Shown here in pieces: positions 34,391 to 37,523 of a DNA stretch of 37,523 nucleotides. Every line of letters begins with the position of its first letter. Position 1 is the stretch's first letter. The stretch lies in NCBI GenBank assembly GCA_030605085.1, contig JAUWBH010000040.1, positions 1 to 37,523 on the forward strand, read 5' to 3'. This stretch comes from Promethearchaeota archaeon (GTDB taxonomy: Archaea; Asgardarchaeota; Lokiarchaeia; Sigynarchaeales; SOKP01). Below the pieces are notes generated by a model. That model was not told the DNA's origin. It did no database searches and saw only the letters and a program-made list of their open reading frames with translations. Made by a program: the position numbers and the translations under genes.

Positions 34391-34454
34391 ATCTCAATAA
34401 TTTTATATAACTCAAATTTCATTTTTTACTTAGATATTTCTTAAAAAAACTTTT
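34391..34454 (+). repeat. 64-bp direct repeat, copy 2
   Basis: Partner of 31628-31691. TTTTATATAA at 34401-34410 is a TATA-like box within it, about 60 bases before the downstream start codon. Confidence 0.92.
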
Positions 34455-34467
34455 TTTATGAGAATTT

Positions 34468-35928
34468 ATGAATTATTGCCCATATTGTGAAAAACCCGTA
34501 GAGGATTATTGGTCTTATTGTCATCATTGTAATAAACCCCTAATTGCAAATTTATACAACAATCCTAACAGATCAATTAATCAAACCTTAAATGATGAGC
34601 CCTTTTTTTATGATGACTCGATGAGCTTTCATTCTATCGTGCATACAGAAGAGGAATTGTTCGATATTAATGATATTAGAGATGAGGAAATCGAACTTAA
34701 AATACACAATATTAATAAAATTATAGAACAAAAAAACTATTATGGAGAACCTTTAGGGCCTCTATTGTTAGAGAAATCTAGTTTTTACTATCAAAAACGA
34801 GATTTAAGTACGGCGTTAAAAATTTTAGAAAATGCTCTCAATAGTTTTATAGAAGAAAAAGACTTATTAAATGTAGCAATTTCTCATAATGAAATAGGAA
34901 TAATTCACGAAGAACTTGGATTTTTTGACGAGGCGATTTATAATTTTGATCAAGCTATTGATATTCTTAAACAAGTCAATGATGCTCCAAAATTAATAAA
35001 TGTTTATAATAATCTGGCAAATGTATATTATTTACTAAACGATTTAGAGCATAGTTACGAATATTATAATAACGCTCTACAAATGGCTGAGAGAGAAAAT
35101 CTTTCTTCAACGGCAATAAAAACCTCAAGCAATTTAGTAGAGGTTTTATTTTTGTTGAAGGATTATAACGAAATCAAAAGAATCTTGATGCGAAATCTTG
35201 AATATTTCAAACATCACACAGATATTTATGGAACTATAATTACGCTCATAAAAACTGGAAAATTATTTTATTTTTTAGGCCCTAATAATTACGAGCAATC
35301 TTATCAAAATTTAAAAGACGCTTTAGATCTTATTACAAAGCTAGGAGATCAAGCCTCAGTATTTGTTAAAGCACAATTAAAATGGGAATGCTTCCTTTAT
35401 TTAGGCAAATTGAATTTATGGAACGATGATTCTAACATGGCAGAGGTCTTTTTGTTAGAAAGCCTTGAAGCTATTCGAACTTTCGAAATTGGAGAAAGTA
35501 TTAAAGAAGGTCTTGTTTTAAAGACCTTAGCGAAGTATTATGAGATTAGAGGTGAATATAAAGGAGCAGTTGATTATTATAATTTATCTTACGAGGTTTT
35601 TTTCAAATACGGGGATGACTCTAAATGCGCGGAATTAAAATACAATGTAGCTCAAATATATTTAGATTTTATTAATTTAGAATCAGAGGCTATTAAATAT
35701 TTCGAAGAAGCATTAGAAATTTACGAGGATCTAAATTATTTAAAAGAGTCTGCCGATATTCTTCAGCAATTAGGGGACATTTATGTTAATAATGGAATTA
35801 TTGACCTTGCGCTATCTAATTTACAAAAAGCAAGAGATTATTATCAAGAATTACAAGATGAGAACAATTTTAATACGATAATTGAAAAAATTAATAAATT
35901 AACAAATTCAAATATTAGCGATTATTAA
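34468..35928 (+). CDS. zinc-ribbon plus TPR protein
   Basis: A 486-residue cytoplasmic protein. It begins with a rubredoxin-like zinc ribbon, CPYCEKPVEDYWSYCHHC (two CxxC pairs, residues 4-21). After a linker, TPRs fill residues of about 90-480 (for example AISHNEIGIIHEELGFFDEA, NVYNNLANVYYLLNDLEHSY, ADILQQLGDIYVNNG). This architecture is common in Asgard archaea, and it probably serves as an adaptor in protein complexes; the specific partner is unknown. ATG 34468 follows directly after the 64-bp repeat. It ends 14 bases before the stop of the convergent GNAT gene. Confidence 0.8.
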   Translation: MNYCPYCEKPVEDYWSYCHHCNKPLIANLYNNPNRSINQTLNDEPFFYDDSMSFHSIVHTEEELFDINDIRDEEIELKIHNINKIIEQKNYYGEPLGPLLLEKSSFYYQKRDLSTALKILENALNSFIEEKDLLNVAISHNEIGIIHEELGFFDEAIYNFDQAIDILKQVNDAPKLINVYNNLANVYYLLNDLEHSYEYYNNALQMAERENLSSTAIKTSSNLVEVLFLLKDYNEIKRILMRNLEYFKHHTDIYGTIITLIKTGKLFYFLGPNNYEQSYQNLKDALDLITKLGDQASVFVKAQLKWECFLYLGKLNLWNDDSNMAEVFLLESLEAIRTFEIGESIKEGLVLKTLAKYYEIRGEYKGAVDYYNLSYEVFFKYGDDSKCAELKYNVAQIYLDFINLESEAIKYFEEALEIYEDLNYLKESADILQQLGDIYVNNGIIDLALSNLQKARDYYQELQDENNFNTIIEKINKLTNSNISDY

Positions 35929-35942
35929 CAAATTGTAATAAT

Positions 35943-36623
35943 TTATTCAATATCATCTTCTAAAAAATCATCTTTCCTATATGTTTTACTTCCGAATTCT
36001 TCGAAACCTAAACTTTTAATAAATGAATAAGAGACTTGATTATCTTTATAAACTTCACATCTGAGTTCTTTGACACCTTTTTCTTTAAAGTGATTCCACG
36101 CAGCCATACCGATTATTAGCCCTATACCACGACGCTGATATCTTGGAACTACACCAAGTCCAGCAATGATTCCATATTCTTTATTTTCTCTTTCATAATC
36201 TAAAATAACAAAAGCGACATCAGTTCCATATACTTTTGCAATTAAAATTTCGATGTCAGGGTCGTTAAAAAGGAGTTTTAAAGATTCTACTGTAATAGGC
36301 CTAAAAGGAGTGTTGCTCGTAAGCCAAGCGTGATTGTACATGTCCATAACGCTCACGAGATCTCGTCTCGTAGCTTCATGTTTGTCCACTTCTCGAATAT
36401 TTGCGTGGATTATATTATGTTCTATTTTAGTTTTTAAAGCCTCCTCAAATTCTTTAGTGATCTTTTCTACTGGCATTCGCATTTGAATATAAGTTAATCC
36501 CTCTCTTAGGAATTCATCTCGGGCTTCATCAACCTCTTTACATTTATTCTCCGATTTGAAGTTAAAAGTAGAAAAAAATTCTCTAATTCTTTTCTTTTTA
36601 AGGTCTAATTTAGAAAGTGACAT
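35943..36623 (-). CDS. GNAT-family N-acetyltransferase
   Basis: A 226-residue protein. The acetyl-CoA-binding core is at residues of about 150-205: YGIIAGLGVVPRYQRRGIGL (the Q/R-x-x-G-x-G/A loop that holds the pyrophosphate), then ELRCEVYKDNQVSYSFIKSLGF, typical of motif B. The first 100 residues are charged helices. The acceptor substrate cannot be told. It follows the coiled-coil gene by 17 bases on the same strand, so the two are likely co-transcribed. Confidence 0.85.
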   Translation of the reverse strand: MSLSKLDLKKKRIREFFSTFNFKSENKCKEVDEARDEFLREGLTYIQMRMPVEKITKEFEEALKTKIEHNIIHANIREVDKHEATRRDLVSVMDMYNHAWLTSNTPFRPITVESLKLLFNDPDIEILIAKVYGTDVAFVILDYERENKEYGIIAGLGVVPRYQRRGIGLIIGMAAWNHFKEKGVKELRCEVYKDNQVSYSFIKSLGFEEFGSKTYRKDDFLEDDIE

Positions 36624-36640
36624 TACTGATCAAAATAAAT

Positions 36641-37523
36641 TTAAGAAAGTAAATTAAGATTTGCTTTGACTTTAGATTCAGCTTCCACACTAAACACAGA
36701 GTCCCTTCTTAACTTTGACATACCTAATTCGATTTTTTCTTTTAAATTTGGGTCTTCGATAAGATTTTTAGATTCACATGAGAATTCAAAATTTGAACGA
36801 ATTTTTATGTCATTTTCAATCTTATCTTTCAAAATCTCTCTTAATTTTATAAATGATTCTGAAAGATCTTCGTATGGAGATGTTGTATCTTTAATAGTAT
36901 AACCCGGAAAGACCACATTCATACGCTCCTCCATTAAATCCTCATTTTCTACGAACATCACATATAAAGGCATAAAGAACCATTGTATTGGCATACTGAA
37001 TAAAGTATGAGATTTTGAATCGTTTATTGACCATGCTACTAATTGTTCTGCCTCCTTTTCGCAATTTTCAGCTTTAGTTTGAATGAGTTCTTGAATTTTA
37101 TTAAACGAGCTTTCAATTTGACTTTGTAATGCTTTTAAATTTGAAGCATTCTCTTCTTTTTCTCTCTCAAATTCAGATAATTGTTTATTACGATCTTCCA
37201 GCTGTTTATTTAAAGCGGCTTCAACTTCACCTAATTTTGTTGCGGCTTCAGAATCAATAGCATTAGCTTGATTTTTTAAATCATTGAATTTTTGATTTAA
37301 CGAATCCACTACATCTAATAATTTTTTTCCTTCTTCTTTCAAATAATTAAAGTGCGATTCAATAGGAGCTACAGCATTTTCAAACACTTTTGATTTTACT
37401 AAATCTTCGCTAGTAAAAAATGTGTTTTTCTTTGTAATTTCCTGCAAGTTTATTTCAAAGGTTTTCAATAGTGTTGTTGCATTTTCAATACGTTTCTTCT
37501 TTTCCTCAACTTTCCATAGATCA
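36641..37523 (-). CDS. coiled-coil protein (5' end outside window)
   Basis: The frame is open through the window edge. A TTG at 37468 is only an internal candidate, and codons upstream (LWKVEEKKKRIENATTLL) continue the coil. Residues of about 40-145 from that TTG are heptad-rich (LEDRNKQLSEFEREKEE, LKALQSQIESSFNKIQEL), then a hydrophobic patch with FSMPIQWFFMPLYVMF may contact a membrane or partner, and a charged C-terminal part follows. Family unknown. It is upstream of, and likely in an operon with, the acetyltransferase. Confidence 0.72.
   Translation of the reverse strand, partial: DLWKVEEKKKRIENATTLLKTFEINLQEITKKNTFFTSEDLVKSKVFENAVAPIESHFNYLKEEGKKLLDVVDSLNQKFNDLKNQANAIDSEAATKLGEVEAALNKQLEDRNKQLSEFEREKEENASNLKALQSQIESSFNKIQELIQTKAENCEKEAEQLVAWSINDSKSHTLFSMPIQWFFMPLYVMFVENEDLMEERMNVVFPGYTIKDTTSPYEDLSESFIKLREILKDKIENDIKIRSNFEFSCESKNLIEDPNLKEKIELGMSKLRRDSVFSVEAESKVKANLNLLS

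Overview
The window looks like chromosomal DNA of a low-G+C Asgard archaeon, probably of the Lokiarchaeia type. The first 179 bases encode the C-terminus of an actin whose tail is close to that of eukaryotic actins. The rest fits: archaeal TATA-like boxes with little or no leader before several starts, many TPR proteins, an archaeal-type radical SAM protein, and IS607- and IS605-type elements. No rRNA, tRNA or CRISPR array was recognised.

Layout. (1) 1-2.84 kb, host genes: actin tail, an FAD glycerol-3-phosphate dehydrogenase cut in two by one in-frame TAA, and a six-helix membrane protein. (2) 2.96-8.19 kb: an island visibly richer in G+C (43% in one sampled 60-base line of the large gene, against 17% in a sampled line of the HNH gene). 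It is an IS607-like element with a decayed serine recombinase gene (tnpA) and an intact 1447-residue protein. The C-terminus of that protein has the RuvC plus zinc-ribbon layout of TnpB/Cas12, but it is about three times the length of a usual TnpB. Two strong hairpins follow its stop codon at the apparent element end, where TnpB systems encode their guide (omega) RNA. This is the most unusual object in the window. (3) 8.3-11 kb: host genes for an AmmeMemoRadiSam-type radical SAM protein, a C_GCAxxG_C_C-type redox protein and a TPR protein. (4) 11-13 kb: a second, IS605-type tnpB without tnpA. (5) 13.1-33.2 kb: a very A+T-rich accessory island that looks like a defence island. It holds an HNH nuclease fused to a TPR-like region with a coupled small gene, a DDE insertion sequence, a 964-residue protein ending in a PD-(D/E)XK nuclease, a SIR2-TPR protein, a Schlafen/AlbA_2 protein, a HELYH metallopeptidase, a HEPN-type protein and a PIN-type nuclease with a small upstream partner. 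(6) 33.3-34.1 kb: a junkyard of gene fragments (methyltransferase, pirin, a helical protein). (7) 34.4-37.5 kb: host-like genes for a zinc-ribbon TPR protein, a GNAT acetyltransferase and a coiled-coil protein that runs off the window.

The accessory island is stitched together by long intergenic repeats: a pair of about 170 bp at 13.1 and 27.7 kb, a pair of about 100-120 bp predicted to fold at 22.5 and 29.2 kb, a 42-bp pair at 29.0 and 34.3 kb, and a 64-bp identical pair at 31.6 and 34.4 kb. These suggest assembly by repeated recombination or module exchange. Three genes (the dehydrogenase, the IS607 recombinase and the DDE transposase) are each broken by one in-frame stop, and the three stops are TAA, TGA and TAG, so no single recoding rule explains them. 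Functional assignments rest on motifs read by eye; no database search was run.
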